Source of the DNA: Chlorophyllum brunneum
Lineage: Eukaryota; Basidiomycota; Agaricomycetes; Agaricales; Agaricaceae
Assembly (NCBI GenBank): GCA_963576785.1
Contig: OY756146.1
Coordinates: forward strand, 2,232,001-2,296,000
Direction of reading: 5' to 3'
DNA: 64,000 nucleotides
Part shown: piece after piece, positions 46,519-58,796 of the stretch
Layout of the letters: each line of letters begins with the position of its first letter
How positions within the stretch are numbered: position 1 is the first letter of the stretch
Position numbers and translations under genes: made by a program
The notes under the pieces: model-generated
Seen by the model: only the letters and a program-made list of their open reading frames with translations
Told to the model about the DNA's origin: nothing
Databases searched by the model: none

Positions 46519-47294
46519 TGGGCGTGATATGGTCTTTACTTGTTTTGTGCTAGGATTTTGATCATATTGATGATTGCTCTGTGCTAATGTAGGTAAAGAT
46601 AGATGGATACTTTTGTGATTGTCTCCGATAACTTGGATGCCTGATGTCGTCATGAAGGCTGTGTCGATTACGGGCAATGAAAATGAAATGTCCTACTTGA
46701 TTGATGATTGTTTAATAAGCTCAGCCCCCGGTCTTCACGCACCGGAGCCTTCACGGAAGTGAAACCAGCGTAGAGGTTCTATGGACGCTGAGGAATTTGA
46801 GAAATTAAATCACTCCGGGTGGGGCCCTTGATGCCCTAAGGATGTAGTTATCTCGTTTCATAAATAACCAATGCGAACATCTTTTCACCATCAACCGAGG
46901 AGTGGAGAAGTGTCACGCACCACTATACGTTGAATCAGCACGAGACAAACTTTCGCCGCGGGGTATACTCCGGTCATCGAGACCATTCACTGATAGAAAC
47001 TTCGTCATCATTTTGTATGCTATGTGATATCCTGATCTGTCTCCTTTGTAATGTTCGAACCAAGACCAAGACACTTCTCACTCGTGAGATGTCCGCGTGG
47101 AGCTTCTGAAACTATTCACCAAGTACCAGTCCTAGTAGGAGCTTCTTGCGATGTTATGTCAGTATAGTCTCCATTGGAGTACCCGAGAAGGAGTTGAAGA
47201 GCTGCCGATGCTGATTAAGACCCTATATAAAAATTTCGATGATATTTTCGAGATTTTCACTGCAACCCCCCACCTCCTAGTTTTCTAGAACCTA
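46519..47294. other. Intergenic, promoter of FAD oxidase 2
   Basis: No gene recognised. TATA box tatataaa from 47224, about 70 bp before the next ATG. Confidence 0.45.
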
Positions 47295-49352
47295 ATGCGG
47301 ATTGCTGCGCTCACTCTATGTTTGGTTCTGCTCAGACCTTCTCTTGGACAAGATGTCCGGCAGCTTGATAACAGGGATACAGATCAAGTCTTCGACCCTA
47401 CTTGCGAGTCTATTTCGGACAGCATTTCATCCGCCAGTGATGTTTATTATCCTGGTATCTAATTTCCACTTTTTGTCTTGGAGATAATCAGTGATTTATG
47501 TCTGGTCCGTTGTTACTAGTCCTGGACTTAATTTCTTACAATCAAGGGATTTCTCACTGGGCGAGTTCGAGTACGAAACGCGCGAAATGTGTCTTTGAAC
47601 CTGGGACTCTGGCCGATGTAGGAAAAGCTGTGCGTACTTTCCATGCGTGCATTAAACCTCAGGGAGCTTACATACTCGCTCACAGTTGCAAATCTTAGGG
47701 AAGAATCGTACACCTTTTGCAGTAAGCAGTTCAGAAACCTTTGTTCTTGTATGCTTCTAATTTTGTGTAAACTCAGGTGAAAGGTGGTGGACACGCAACT
47801 AATCCAGATTTCTCTTCGACCTTTGGAGTACAGATTGCTATGAGTCGTTTCTCAGACATAGTCTATAACGAAACACAGAAAACGGTTACCATTGGTGCTG
47901 GTCTCGTATGGGACGATGTCTATGCCGCATTGGCGCCACATGGGGTCAATGTTCTTGGTGGACGTGTGACCGGAATTGGCGTGGCTGGCTTTATTCTTGG
48001 TGGAGGTGAAGTTTACCCCTGGCTATGAGGTTGAATATCTTATTACTCACACACAAGTTCTACTTTGTAACAGGATATTCTTGGAAGACTAACCAGTACG
48101 GCTTAACAGTTGATTCTGTTGTGGGTTTCGAGCTCGTGAAATCAGATGGGACAATTCTTCCGGTTACAGAAACTACACAGCCTGATCTATTTTTTGGGTT
48201 AAAGGTGCGTCAGCTGGATTGTTATCAGTCTCTGATACACCAGGATGACTAAATGAACTTTAGGGAGGGTTTAACAATTTTGTAAGCTTACATTTTTCTC
48301 ATGGTCGATGCAAAGGCTTGACTGTTTTGTAGGGAATCGTCACAAGATTTACCTTGAAAACATTTCCCCAAACACAAGTATGGGTGCGTCAAAGCCTTTG
48401 ACGTGATCCTTATTCTATACTTATGAGAGAAATAGGGTGGGCTAATCACAGTGACTGCGCCTTTCATTGATCAAATCTCGGCCGCTGCTGTTGATTTCGC
48501 CGCGAGTGTTACGGATCCAAAAGCTAGTATCATTACTAGTTACAACTTCCTACTTGGTCAAGTATGTGTGCAAATATGAGCCGAAAGCCGATACTAATCA
48601 CGGGAATAGCCTGGTATCTCTCAGCTACTTTTTTACGACGGACCAAATCCCCCACCAGGAATCTTTGACAAATTCATGGCTATTACACATTTCACAGAGG
48701 ATGTCAAAACCCGTGATTTTCTCGACCTGGTGAAGACTTCGCCTGCCGATACAACTGCTGGTCAACGGTGAGTCCATGAGACAGCATAGGGCGCCTTATC
48801 ACCAGGATTGATTTGTCTAGGGCCATTTTTAACACTGTTCCTGTACTCAATTATACTTCCAATTTGCTCAATGCCGTATTCAACGAAACTACTGTAAGTA
48901 ACCGGATATATCAATGGACTAACTCGGCTTACAAGTTTGATCAGTTTTGGGGATCGCATCTCACCGACCTCCAGGTGTTTGATAGTGGCACGTTCATCTC
49001 CTATGATGTCGAGCCTTTCTTGCCGGATATTCTTTCACATAATGACAGCTCGTCGGCTTGGCCTCCCATTCGAACTACAAGATACTCTCCATTTAACCTC
49101 TACTACGCGTGGCTATTGGACTCGAGCGATAACACGTTTTATGATGCGATCAAACAAAGCGTTGATCGTCTCCGTGCCGTAGCCGTTGCCGAGGGTCAAC
49201 TCATCGATGACGCCCCAGTATACCCGAATTATGCTATCTTTGATACACCCCTCGAGAAAATATATGGAAACAATGTCCCGCTGTTGCGGGCACTCAAGGC
49301 GGTGCATGACCCTTCCAACATTATGGGTCTAACGGGAGGATTCAAGTTCTGA
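47295..49352 (+). CDS. Secreted FAD-linked oxidase (BBE/PCMH type), paralog 2
   Basis: Eleven exons: 47295-47454, 47520-47629, 47686-47721, 47777-48005, 48074-48204, 48264-48281, 48333-48383, 48436-48561, 48610-48767, 48821-48893, 48945-49352; 499 aa. Exons 2 to 10 have exactly the lengths of the minus-strand paralog at 35.4-37.4 kb. Signal peptide MRIAALTLCLVLLRPSLGQD, FAD domain with VKGGGH (His 108, expected covalent link), ALAPHGVNVLGGRVTGIGVAGF, LGGGYSWKTNQYG; C-terminal SRT-like RTTRYSPFNLYYAW and TPLEKIYG. It lacks the Cys used for a second flavin bond in some BBE enzymes. Extracellular oxidation of a sugar, alcohol or aromatic substrate with O2 is the family role; the substrate is unknown. 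A 12-bp in-frame insertion (LQVF segment) at about 48973 is present relative to paralog 1. Confidence 0.9.
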
Positions 49353-50183
49353 TAGATGCCGGTATTTTTCTTCCCCCTGCTATCCTAGTAGTATCTCACA
49401 CAATGTATCAACAATGATCTTTATCATAATAATGGTATATCAGCTATTTATGGGCGTTGTTTCATTCCCTTACCAAGTCCCTCTTCTATCTATGTTAATT
49501 CAATGTTCACACATCATTCAAGTTCTTCCTCGGCTTCCTGGAAAATGGATGAGTGTTACGCATGAATGGTAATGAAGTCTCTGAGTTTAGTTTGTCTACG
49601 TTGCGTGCTCCTCGCTGCACAGTTTTGTTGACGCCTGTTTCGCCCTTGGTGGAGTATACTGGGCGGCGACATGTACTAGGGACTTCTCTGCCCTGGGAAG
49701 GCATGACTGATACAAGATTGTCCGAGGTGCGCGACGTCACATTTCATCAAATTCTCCACTAAAAAATGACAACATTCACAGGTCCATTCAAGAAACTTGC
49801 AGTGACCACCCAGGGATGCTATATAAAGGCACTCTAAAGCTGACTTCACGATCGCTATCTTACTACTGGAACGCTCTCAACCACATTCGATAGTTATCAC
49901 CAACCAGCGCCGGCTCGGCACGCCGCGGTCCGAAAACCGGAGGAGCAAGGACGCTGCTAAAATTATCGTCGGCATGAGTCTGCGCTAAAGGTGGATTGAT
50001 GGACTTGCCATCTGTCAGGACTATCCATAGATACTTCGCAGGTAACGAGTTCGAATATAAATTCCCTGATACACGCTAGTCCTAGGTGTTTCTCTCACCC
50101 CAGCGCCGCTTCCCCTCCACTCCGGTTCACTGAGCGTCTTCATCCCTTGGGGGCTTGAATTCGTTTACAAGGTCCAAATAATC
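49353..50183. other. Intergenic, promoter of seven-TM gene
   Basis: TATA-like tataaat at 50056-50062, about 128 bp before the next start. Nothing else recognised. Confidence 0.4.
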
Positions 50184-51444
50184 ATGGAAGTAGTAGGCGA
50201 TGGTAGTAGTCTCAATGTATTGGTCCAGACGGCAGACTTTGATGGCATCTTGATTTCAATTCTCAGTTACGGTACGTGCTTTCTTGAGAGGGAGAATCAG
50301 TGGTTCCTCAGTTAAGTTATAGGCGGTTTTGTCATGCTGTATATTCAACTGTTGCGGGTGCTTCTTACTCGGCCCAAACGCGGCAAGGTGTTTTGGGGAA
50401 TTGCGGTGTACTCGACTGTTTTATTTACGATGGGGTCCATCGCAGCTGGAGGGAAGATCAAATATGCCGAATATATATACGTCGGCACCCGGTTCGATGG
50501 TAGCGTCAAGACTGTCGACCAATGGATACCAAGTGAACTATTCAAACAGCATGCGTCAATGACGATCAATGTGATGAGTCAAGTATGGTGAGGTTTATTA
50601 CCCTTGGGCTGGACCGGGTTCCGCAACTTACAAAAAGAAATTCTAGCACGACTCTCACTCCTTGGCTTGGTGATGCGTTTATGGTGAATTTACATCTCAC
50701 GGGATGAAGGAGAGGGGCTTACACTTCGACAGATATATCGTGTCATGGTCTTTTGGAATTACCGGCGGTGGTTGCTTGTCCCCCTTCTTGCTGGCTATAT
50801 TGCCCACGTCGGTAGGTCTGAAACCTTTCGGAAGAGAGTCAAACTCAAGCGGCGGTTCATGCAGGAATGTCGATACCTCTCCTGATTGCTCAAACAAAGC
50901 TGAACGAATTCCGCTGGGAAGCAAAGTCAAAACGCTACGGGATTGTCTTCCACTCCCTCTGTGTTGGCCTGAATATTCTATTTTCGGCAATGATCGCTGT
51001 GCGAATCGTGACCATGCGGAAGAGGTTGGAAATCGCCCTCGGAAGATTGCACGCGTCCTTCTACACTTCAGTCTTCACCATCCTCGTCGAAAGTGGTGCA
51101 TTTGCCACATTGTGGGGCATCATTTATTTGGGGATTCTTGCACAGGACCACTGGTCCCAGAATGCCTTTTTACAGCCATATTACTATATCATTGTAAGTC
51201 AATCATCTTCGAATTCTTTTCTGTTGCTCAGCTATACTAGGCTATCACTCGCATGTTGATTGTTTTGAAAATGGCGCAAAATCAGGCATGGTCTAAAGAT
51301 ATCGTGTCAGCGACCAACGCGGGTGTCATGGAGTGGCAGGTGTCGTCAACGCGCACTGTCCAGCTAGAAGAAACACTGGATAATAACTTCAAGTCAATCA
51401 AGACCCCTGGCTCGTCAACCGACTCTACACACACACTGCGCTGA
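50184..51444 (+). CDS. Seven-transmembrane membrane protein, Agaricomycete family
   Basis: Six exons (50184-50271, 50323-50587, 50647-50683, 50733-50811, 50865-51193, 51241-51444) give 333 aa. Seven hydrophobic segments are visible: ILISILSYGGFVMLYIQLL, FWGIAVYSTVLFTMGSI, TTLTPWLGDAFMIYRVMVFW, LLVPLLAGYIAHVGMSIPLL, FHSLCVGLNILFSAMIAVRI, FYTSVFTILVESGAFATLW, LQPYYYIIAITRMLIVL, followed by a hydrophilic tail of about 60 residues. The GDAFMIYRVMVFWNYRRWL segment (Arg and Trp after TM3) and the topology are those of a large uncharacterised fungal family with GPCR-like shape. Ligand and signalling partner are unknown and receptor function is not established. All split codons join in phase. It has its own TATA-like promoter and no operon-like neighbour. 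Confidence 0.82.
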
Positions 51445-52112
51445 GAAGTTGCGTATGATTAATAGTAGCTCGGCCATAGAGTTAGCCTCTGGTAATGATA
51501 GCACATCTATCACACCAGTGATGAATATGACTGCCATTCAAATTTATATTCATGGGTGACTGAGGTCAATGAAGGATGCTTCTTCTCGGATGACTCTTGT
51601 CTAGTCATGGAATCATGCTGTCAAACAGTACTGGATAAAATTATATTATGTACACCAAAGATATATACAAACGGTCCACTTGAATATTTTTCCTTTATTT
51701 GGATTCAGAGAACGAGGGAGACGGGCGTCGTTCGAGATTGAAACCGGAACGTTGAACGCGAGAGCAGGCTCGTAACTAGAATATTTGATATTGTTGGTCA
51801 ATTTTATGAACGGTCATTGTAGCAAGGGTCCGTTACCAGTGCTGATCATTATCATACACTCCTCGATTCTCAATTCTTGTTAAAGGATGCACGAGCCGCT
51901 CTCTAACGCTTTGGGAAGGCGAAATAAATACTAATGAATCCAAGATCCACAGTGGAATTGTCCGAAGGCGCGATTCCGACATAAATATAGTCGAGGCACT
52001 TGGTCCAGTCCTGACCTGCAAGAGGCGGGCGCAGTAGAGACTGCAAAGACGATGGAAAATTTCGGGTCAGATGAAGCGAAATTCGTTTGAGGGGAGCCAT
52101 GGGTGTGTGTCG
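51445..52112. other. Intergenic, convergent 3' ends
   Basis: Region between the convergent seven-TM and DUF6699 genes. No feature seen. Confidence 0.4.
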
Positions 52113-52643
52113 TTAACGGATGTGGAGAACCCATACGTCTGCCTCATGAGGACTCGCAGATAGGCCTCTCCAAGTAAAGCGCCCCCCCAAGTGGTGTAAC
52201 ACCCATTGGTAAATCTGCTGCTCGGTGGGATGGGGACGAGCGGCAACAATTTGGCCGTGGGTGTGTGAGTGGATTAAGAGTGGTTGGTAGCAAGGCTGGA
52301 ATCTGTCCAGTGCTGCACGTCTGATAGCTCTGTAGACTTCAACGAGCACATCACCGACGGACACGTATGGTTCCTTCCGGATCACAATGGGTCTATCCAT
52401 CGTTGGCTCGGACCAAACCGTGAGAGAATTGGTGCAGGGGGTAGTAGCTGGTCTATCTTGCCACACTCCATCGTACGGGAGGAGCATGTGTGTAACGGCG
52501 GTGGTGGGGTGTTCCGAAACTGACCATACTATACCAGCTCCACTCTGCATCCTTTGCAGCAGGCAGTCTAGGAGGGGTGTGTGTGTGTACTGCCGTGGTA
52601 GGGGAATGGAGTTGTAGAGTGGTTGCGGACGTTGGAAGGGCAT
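52113..52643 (-). CDS. DUF6699 domain protein, short form
   Basis: Single exon, 176 aa. A short Pro-rich N-terminus (QRPQPLYNSIPLPRQ) is followed by a compact domain: TNSLTVWSEPTMDRPIVIR, YVSVGDVLVEVYRAIRRAAL, then an RPHPTEQQIYQWVLHHLGG region and a closing strand ADVWVLHIR. The order strand-helix (VGDVL..)-strand matches DUF6699. The frame is open up to an ATG at 52709, but a TATA box (tatataag, about 52710-52717) sits there, so I chose the ATG at 52643, 66 bp downstream. Function unknown. Isolated gene at the left edge of a 7-kb gene-poor stretch. Confidence 0.65.
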   Translation of the reverse strand: MPFQRPQPLYNSIPLPRQYTHTPLLDCLLQRMQSGAGIVWSVSEHPTTAVTHMLLPYDGVWQDRPATTPCTNSLTVWSEPTMDRPIVIRKEPYVSVGDVLVEVYRAIRRAALDRFQPCYQPLLIHSHTHGQIVAARPHPTEQQIYQWVLHHLGGRFTWRGLSASPHEADVWVLHIR

Positions 52644-55600
52644 TTTCTCGATGTTATAGGGGATGCAAGGATGAATATCAACCTGAATTTGCGATAAGTC
52701 CGCGTTCACTATATAAGATATTGCTTCGTCGGTGTCTGCCGGTTCTATTCATCGTGAGTCACCTTTACTAGTCACTGCGGAACCGGATGGCTTACTTATT
52801 GTGATGGCTCAGGCCCCTTGTATATCTCGCACTCGGGTTTTAGGAAATGGATGTTCTTTGGAGAAGCTGCGAGTGGGGGCGGCGCAGTGAGACTGCGCAA
52901 TAGGTGAAAAGGGGCGACGACCCTTGGATATGTTCGTCCTCCGGCTTTTATAACAACGCCATGTCAGATTCGTGACTATTGAGTTCATTGCTGCCATTCG
53001 TCAGATCTTGATCTGATATTCATGATTGAAACTAGCATAACGAAAACCTTGGCCGCCAGAAGCATCCCCCCAAAGGAGCATAGTTCTCCCCAGAGATTGG
53101 TCCCGCCGATCCTGCTCTATGACTGTGTCGTCGTCAAGGAGAGATTCATTAAACGTTCTCTGCTGTCCCGCGTAGCAAGGAGATACGAAAGAACACTTCA
53201 GACGGTGGGGGGAGAACGGCTGCGAAACCCCGTTGTTGCATCCCGGCGGTAGCTTAAGTCGAGCACCCATCACAATATAGCCGTAAAAGGAGGAGCCTTA
53301 TTTTACATGACTTCTGTGACAACCTCTTTTGAATCCACACCCACTAAAGATACCATGCGTCGATATACATTGATCTTAACGGGATGGACCACACCGATTC
53401 GTTTCTATTGGAATTTAACCATTTCGAGGTAGCTTCGGTGGGATGGTAGGAGGTCGACACCCGTTATCTCCTTTGTCATGATTTACAGATTCACTCGATT
53501 GACGCTTAAGTGCCAGGTGCTTCTTACCACGTGGAAGACGGTACCGTATTGCCAGCCTTTTCCCCCCAATGTACTGAGGCTGTGGGGGATGTCGCCTCGT
53601 TGTTTCGAAGGCACTGGACATCATTGGACGGGCGGTGAAGGCAGTGACCTCTACCCAATCAGGGGAAACATTGGCTCAACACGCCCCGAGTCGTACCCTC
53701 AACTCGTGTCGCCACTGACAAAAGATTTTATCCTTGAAGGCCAAACTGGCTAGGAAACCCTAGAGACGGGGACATAGACAATGAGAAGCCCGCATAACGA
53801 AACATTTTCACATGTTTCATGTTAAGCCCTCTGTAATCCCGCTAGATGATCTTAGAAACTGTACTTTTCATAATCCATTCGATTACGCGCTTCCAATTCA
53901 TTGAACCGCACCAAGTCAATTCGGTCGCTGCTCAAGTCTCGGGTTTGGTGCTGGTGACTTGACAACGACACTAATGAATCGACGAACGCCTGGACTACAG
54001 GATGCAGAGGTAATCGCTCCATTCCCCTCAGGCCAAAGTTGGACGTTATGGGCAGCCAGAAGCAACGAAACTCTCATTCTTTGCGTTTTTTTGGGTACAG
54101 GGTTTAGACTAGTGGGGCAGATGACCGTATCTAATTAAAGTGGAGTCCTAGCTTACTGAGCTGCGCTTCATTGCTGTGGTAATTGCAGAAATCGCTGTAT
54201 TTGCTCCTTCGGCGAGCTCATCGGACATCCCTCGAGGTCATCGTATAGTCTTCTTGCTAAAGGCCTCTCCCATCCCCGGTTGCCGGGACAGGCGGCACCA
54301 CTTCGGAAGCAATTACTGATGTGTGTTCAGATACATGACCAGATGCAGTACTTGGTCCATGATCATCGCGCCCACAGTGTGGGGTTAACCCTTGACTACA
54401 AGGTTAGATGCTTCTTCCTCCCGCCATCAGGTCTCAAATCTCAGGATTCGCCAAGTATATATGGTTCTATAATTATCTCAAAATCTATTCGCCCCAAGCA
54501 CATGGACTATCTCTTTCGATATTCCAGGAAGATACGGAGAAGTCTCTGAACCGAAGCCCGTTTTTTCTTCATGGGGAAGGGTGAGATGAAGAAATGACCG
54601 ATTGATCAAACCGATGACTGAATTTACCTCTGTCGTGTCGTCGGGCACCTACTGTAGTCCGTCCATTCACACGAGAGACACAGAGTCCCGCCTTACCGGT
54701 GATTCTTTCCAGAATTGAATCGGAAGACAATAATGACGTCGGCTGAAATTGATGGGCGCTGACTCATGAGTAATTTGCTCATAAATTCCTGACCGAGAAG
54801 GAAAGATGTTCGGAGCAAATATTTCTGTCTATCCGAGCTCATCGCTTGGCTCAAATCTTTATTCCTAGGGACCTAGGCTCCTGTCCTACAGAGATTCAAG
54901 CCTTGTAATTCACTCTTATCAATCTCGTGCTCCGCGGACGCGGATTGAGGTCAATGTCGCTGAGGATAGACCATATTTGTACGCACCGTTTCTGATGTAT
55001 CACGCGTGATCGGTACGGGGAAGCCAATTGCGCAGTGGTCATCAGATAGCCTGCAGCAGCCACGACCCAATCTTAGCACGATCAAGATGTCATGTTACGG
55101 TTGCTGGAGCAACATGGGTTCGGAAATCCCTCCCGGAAATTGGAAGTGCCAGTAGATTGATAAACAGAGGATCGGCATTTGATGAACTTCGTGATATGAT
55201 AAATTGGCTTGAAAGTGGCCCTAAGCCCCAGGCAATGTGGATCAAGTGTTAGAGAATGAGTAGAACGAACGGCGTTTAAGCAAGATTGATTGCGGCCATC
55301 GGGATAGATGTGTTGAGTTACGATGGACAATCTGTTCTTCAAGTTGGTATGCCCGAAGAAAAGGCATACGCTGTTACACTTTGTAACGTACTAGTTAATT
55401 CTACAGGATAAGCTCATCTGTTCAATGTTTCGTTTTTTAGGTTTCTCCAAGATCAGCATGCTACGCAGATACAAAATATATAGCCTTTGATTCAAGGCGC
55501 GACAATAGGATAGATCGTATGCGGATGATGAGTGTGGAACGAGGCGAGCTAAGCGAATTGGTGACTCGGGGACGACAGTCAAGGTGAGCGTATATGGTGC

Positions 55601-55721
55601 ATGGGTCATGGGGCGTAGTAATACTCAAGGTGGGCGAGGAAAGAAAAAATCGTCCCGGCAAGAGTCCTCAAAGCCACCGGCTCAATACTGGCGAAGGGAC
55701 AAAGCTCCGTGACGTCAACAA
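52644..55721. other. Gene-poor region
   Basis: TATA box of the minus DUF6699 gene at the left end. Frames of 60-90 codons occur (53001-53273 minus, 53478-53753 plus, 54280-54549 plus, 55028-55252 plus) but none shows a motif, a clear start context or intron-linked continuation. Could include relics of transposable elements that I cannot identify. Confidence 0.4.
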
Positions 55722-55795
55722 TGGCTTAGTCCCAAAAAGCCATTTACACTAAAAGTGCTGATGAGCGACTCGGCTCTCGCTAATCACCTTGTACC
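55722..55795 (+). repeat. Imperfect direct repeat, unit 1
   Basis: Starts tggcttagtcccaaaaagcc and ends tcaccttgtac. Pairs with 55868-55941 at an offset of 146 bp; about 70 percent identical by eye, with the stretch ctcgctaat conserved. Function unknown. Confidence 0.65.
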
Positions 55796-55867
55796 TACTG
55801 CGCAAGCCTTAGATCTATGTAAGCACTTTCCCTGTTTGGCTGAGAGCCAGACGGCTGGGTAGGAGCC

Positions 55868-55941
55868 TGGCTTAGTTCCCAGAAGCCATTAACACCAAAA
55901 TATAATAACGACCGGCTCGGTTCTCGCTAATTATCTTGTAG
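55868..55941 (+). repeat. Imperfect direct repeat, unit 2
   Basis: Starts tggcttagttcccagaagcc and ends ttatcttgtag. Partner of 55722-55795. Confidence 0.65.
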
Positions 55942-57658
55942 CTAAATTTAGCCGGGTACCACACCTAAAGTCAGTGCTATCCCAAAAACTGTACATGCAG
56001 TCCTTATCGTCCAAAACGATACCGCCATTGATCATGGGTTTAGGTGGGCAGAAATCAGATCATGTGTCCGTGGTGGTAAGATTACAAAGTTCGAATCGGA
56101 TATACTCATCTATTCTAGTCGTCGAAACGGACTGTGCGGAATTGTCATGGTGGTAAAAGAAGGGAGTGAGTCTACGTTTTTTTTTGGGCGAGCGGTTCCC
56201 ATGTTGTGAGGGTATAAACGTGCTCGGTGTCATATTTGTGCTAAATCGGAATAGTGAGGGATCATCTAGGTTTCTGAACTGATGTCGAAGATACTCATAG
56301 CAGTAGAGGAGCCTCGTGTTGTTTGGAGTTGCTAGGAATTCATGATCGGAATTCTTGTTATGCCACTGCCAAGACACATACACCTTCCTGATATCTCAGG
56401 ATCGGAATATGTGATGGCTTCTTCTCTGGTGTAATTCCTGGATCAATCAGGAGTATTTGTAAAGTATGGCGAGGGCACTCCGCGTCGGGCTCACAGCATG
56501 TGGGAAAAGGATCCAGATGGGGACGGGGAACGAATGGTGCGTGTTCTACGAAGGCTCAGTGTCAATGTATGCCATATGTATGATGGATGATTGATGTACG
56601 TGCTGTGATGGTATCGAGTACCTTTCCAGTGTATATCATGTTCCGCACAATCCTTCCTAGTATACTTAGCGTAGATTCGTCACGTCCTACTTGGAATGGT
56701 AAAATAAACGTATAGTCAGGAAGAATTTCAAAACGAATAAGTAAGTCAACGAGCCTAGCGATTCTGGACTAGCAAGATGAAGGCATTCATGGGAGTGGAC
56801 TATGTTGGCTGAAGCTGTTTCCGGTAATTCATAGTTGGAACTCTTTAGATACCGCTGCTAGTACGTTTCACAGCAACTCAGGGTCAAACGATTACCCTAG
56901 CCAGCACGATATACAGGCACATTCACAAAGTTCTATATATATAACAAGACCACAGCAAAGGAGACGCTACAACGTGAGAGGAGAGGAGATGAGGGTCGGG
57001 TACTACCATCACGACTCTTTCATATATCAAGTGAAAGAACAATGAGCTTAATGTCAATGTACACGTGGTTGATATCACGTCGTGTATGCCGCAGCCGCAG
57101 CACAGTACACACATAAGATCCAAATCGATGAAAATTGCATGGGAAGTATGTAATTAAAATAGGAATATTGTAGTATATATGTTAACACATGATCAAATCA
57201 ATGGGAAGGATGTCAAAAGGGTGAAAGAACAAGACAGGGTTTCCGAAATGTAGTATGTAGAACGAACGTTGTAGATCAAAACCCAATAGGATTAGAGGAT
57301 ATTTCTATCAGGGTAGAGATCTAGATTTAAAAAAAAGGTGGAACATCAAGTTCCATATGGGTCCGAGGAAAGGTAAGGTCGGAGGAAGTTTGTTTGATTG
57401 AGGATTGAGATGAAGGGAAGGGGGGGAAGGCTGTGCCCGAGTCAGTTCAAGTGAGGTACGTGTACATGAGGTACTTGGATCGGTCAACGAGCCTTCCGTT
57501 GTAGTGTACACGTGTTGAAGATGTTGGAAGGAGATCATCAGGATTATGTTACTGATGAAGAGATTGTAAATGGGTCGCGTGTCGGAACACGGATGTTGGT
57601 AGGAAAATTGACACAGGGTATCATTTTATGACACGTTCTACCTCATGGTGTAGGGATA
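55942..57658. other. Gene-poor region
   Basis: No gene or RNA feature recognised on either strand. Confidence 0.4.
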
Positions 57659-58370
57659 GGAGACTGATCCAATTCAGGCTGACAAAAGGCTTAAGGCTCG
57701 AACCCGTCTCTTCCCCCTAATCATGTTACTATCTTCATTCATGGCTGATATAATTGTAACGGCGTGCGGACGCACTAATCCCCAACTCCACTGTGATTGT
57801 GGAGAAACAACGGTGTTTTGTCTATAGGCAGGGGAAGTAAATTAGAGGATCCGGAGCCCAATCAGTGGACTAAGAGACACCGCCGATTATTTGCAGATTG
57901 GTAACATGCATTGCGAAAAACCACCCACAACCCAAAAGGACAATTACTTTTTGAGGGGCTTTTCTTTTGACCTGTGGATGTTGAACATACTATACGGCCA
58001 GAAAAAACTGGCCGGTCATCTGTGAAACTCCAACAGACTTCTGGCCAAAAGTGACCCAGCCATTACCGAGGATAACTGGAATCCTATAACAGAAGGCTCA
58101 CTCGGATCTTTTTATCGCTCCCGTTGTGTTATTTATTATTACACTAAGACTACCACGTCAGCAGTAATACTATTTTTACATTTCGACACGATCTCTTGGT
58201 TCAGGGGGTCGGGGGAGGTATCATCTCATGTAGTACGCCGCAGTAGATCAATATATAGGGTTTGCGGTGTTAAGTAAAGATCAATGTAATGGATCGGTGG
58301 GTGTCGTGTATACTACGAGACGATGATTCCCCATGTAATTAAATCTTATTCCTGCTGACGTGGTATTACA
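57659..58370 (+). repeat. Dispersed repeat, long copy (contains MITE-like element)
   Basis: Shares three blocks, in the same order and orientation, with 58797-59190: a block around ctgatccaattcaggctgac (57664 on), a block around ccaaaagtgacccagccatt (58046 on) and the MITE-like element. The second copy lacks parts, so one is a deleted version of the other. On the minus strand the first block contains gggttcgagcc, resembling a Pol III B box, but no convincing tRNA or SINE structure was found. Confidence 0.65.
58151..58365 (+). mobile_element. MITE-like element, copy 1
   Basis: 215 bp bounded by a perfect 14-bp terminal inverted repeat: taccacgtcagcag (58151-58164) and ctgctgacgtggta (58352-58365); pairing continues imperfectly inward for about 10 bp. 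No coding capacity. A related copy lies 850 bp downstream. Terminal inverted repeats, small size and multiple copies fit a non-autonomous DNA transposon; a target-site duplication was not clear. Confidence 0.6.
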
Positions 58371-58796
58371 ATGGGTGTTGTGGTAATTTTACATGGTTTG
58401 GTCATAGACCAACCGGGATGTTTCTATCACGTAATGGAGGTTATCATATTATGCTGAAAGACATGTGGGGATTAGGACTCTGGGGTTTGTGAATGTTCCA
58501 TTCTTTGATAAGGTGCTAATACCCTTGTGGATATGCTCCAGTTTTCATCTCTTCAGCTTGCATGGCTTCCACTTGGCTTCTAGCAACTTATCAGAATGCA
58601 TTGGTTTGCTTGAACATTTTCAACCCTTGTTCTGCTCCTAGGTTTATCACTGTTCCTCGTTACCGTTTTCATTTCATCTTCCTTAAATGTCACTGTCAAA
58701 TTCTTGTAAGCCCCTCTCTGTAGTAGCTTAGTTGGCTGAATCAATGTCATTGTCATTGCTACCATACTATCTTGGCTCGCAAAGTCAGAGAATGTG

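Noticed and set aside
53001..53753. Overlapping plus and minus frames of 70-90 codons
   Set aside because: Mutual shadows without start context or family signal.
57660..57760. tRNA-like B box (gggttcgagcc) on the minus strand in the dispersed repeat
   Set aside because: No matching A box at proper distance in both copies; not enough for a SINE call.
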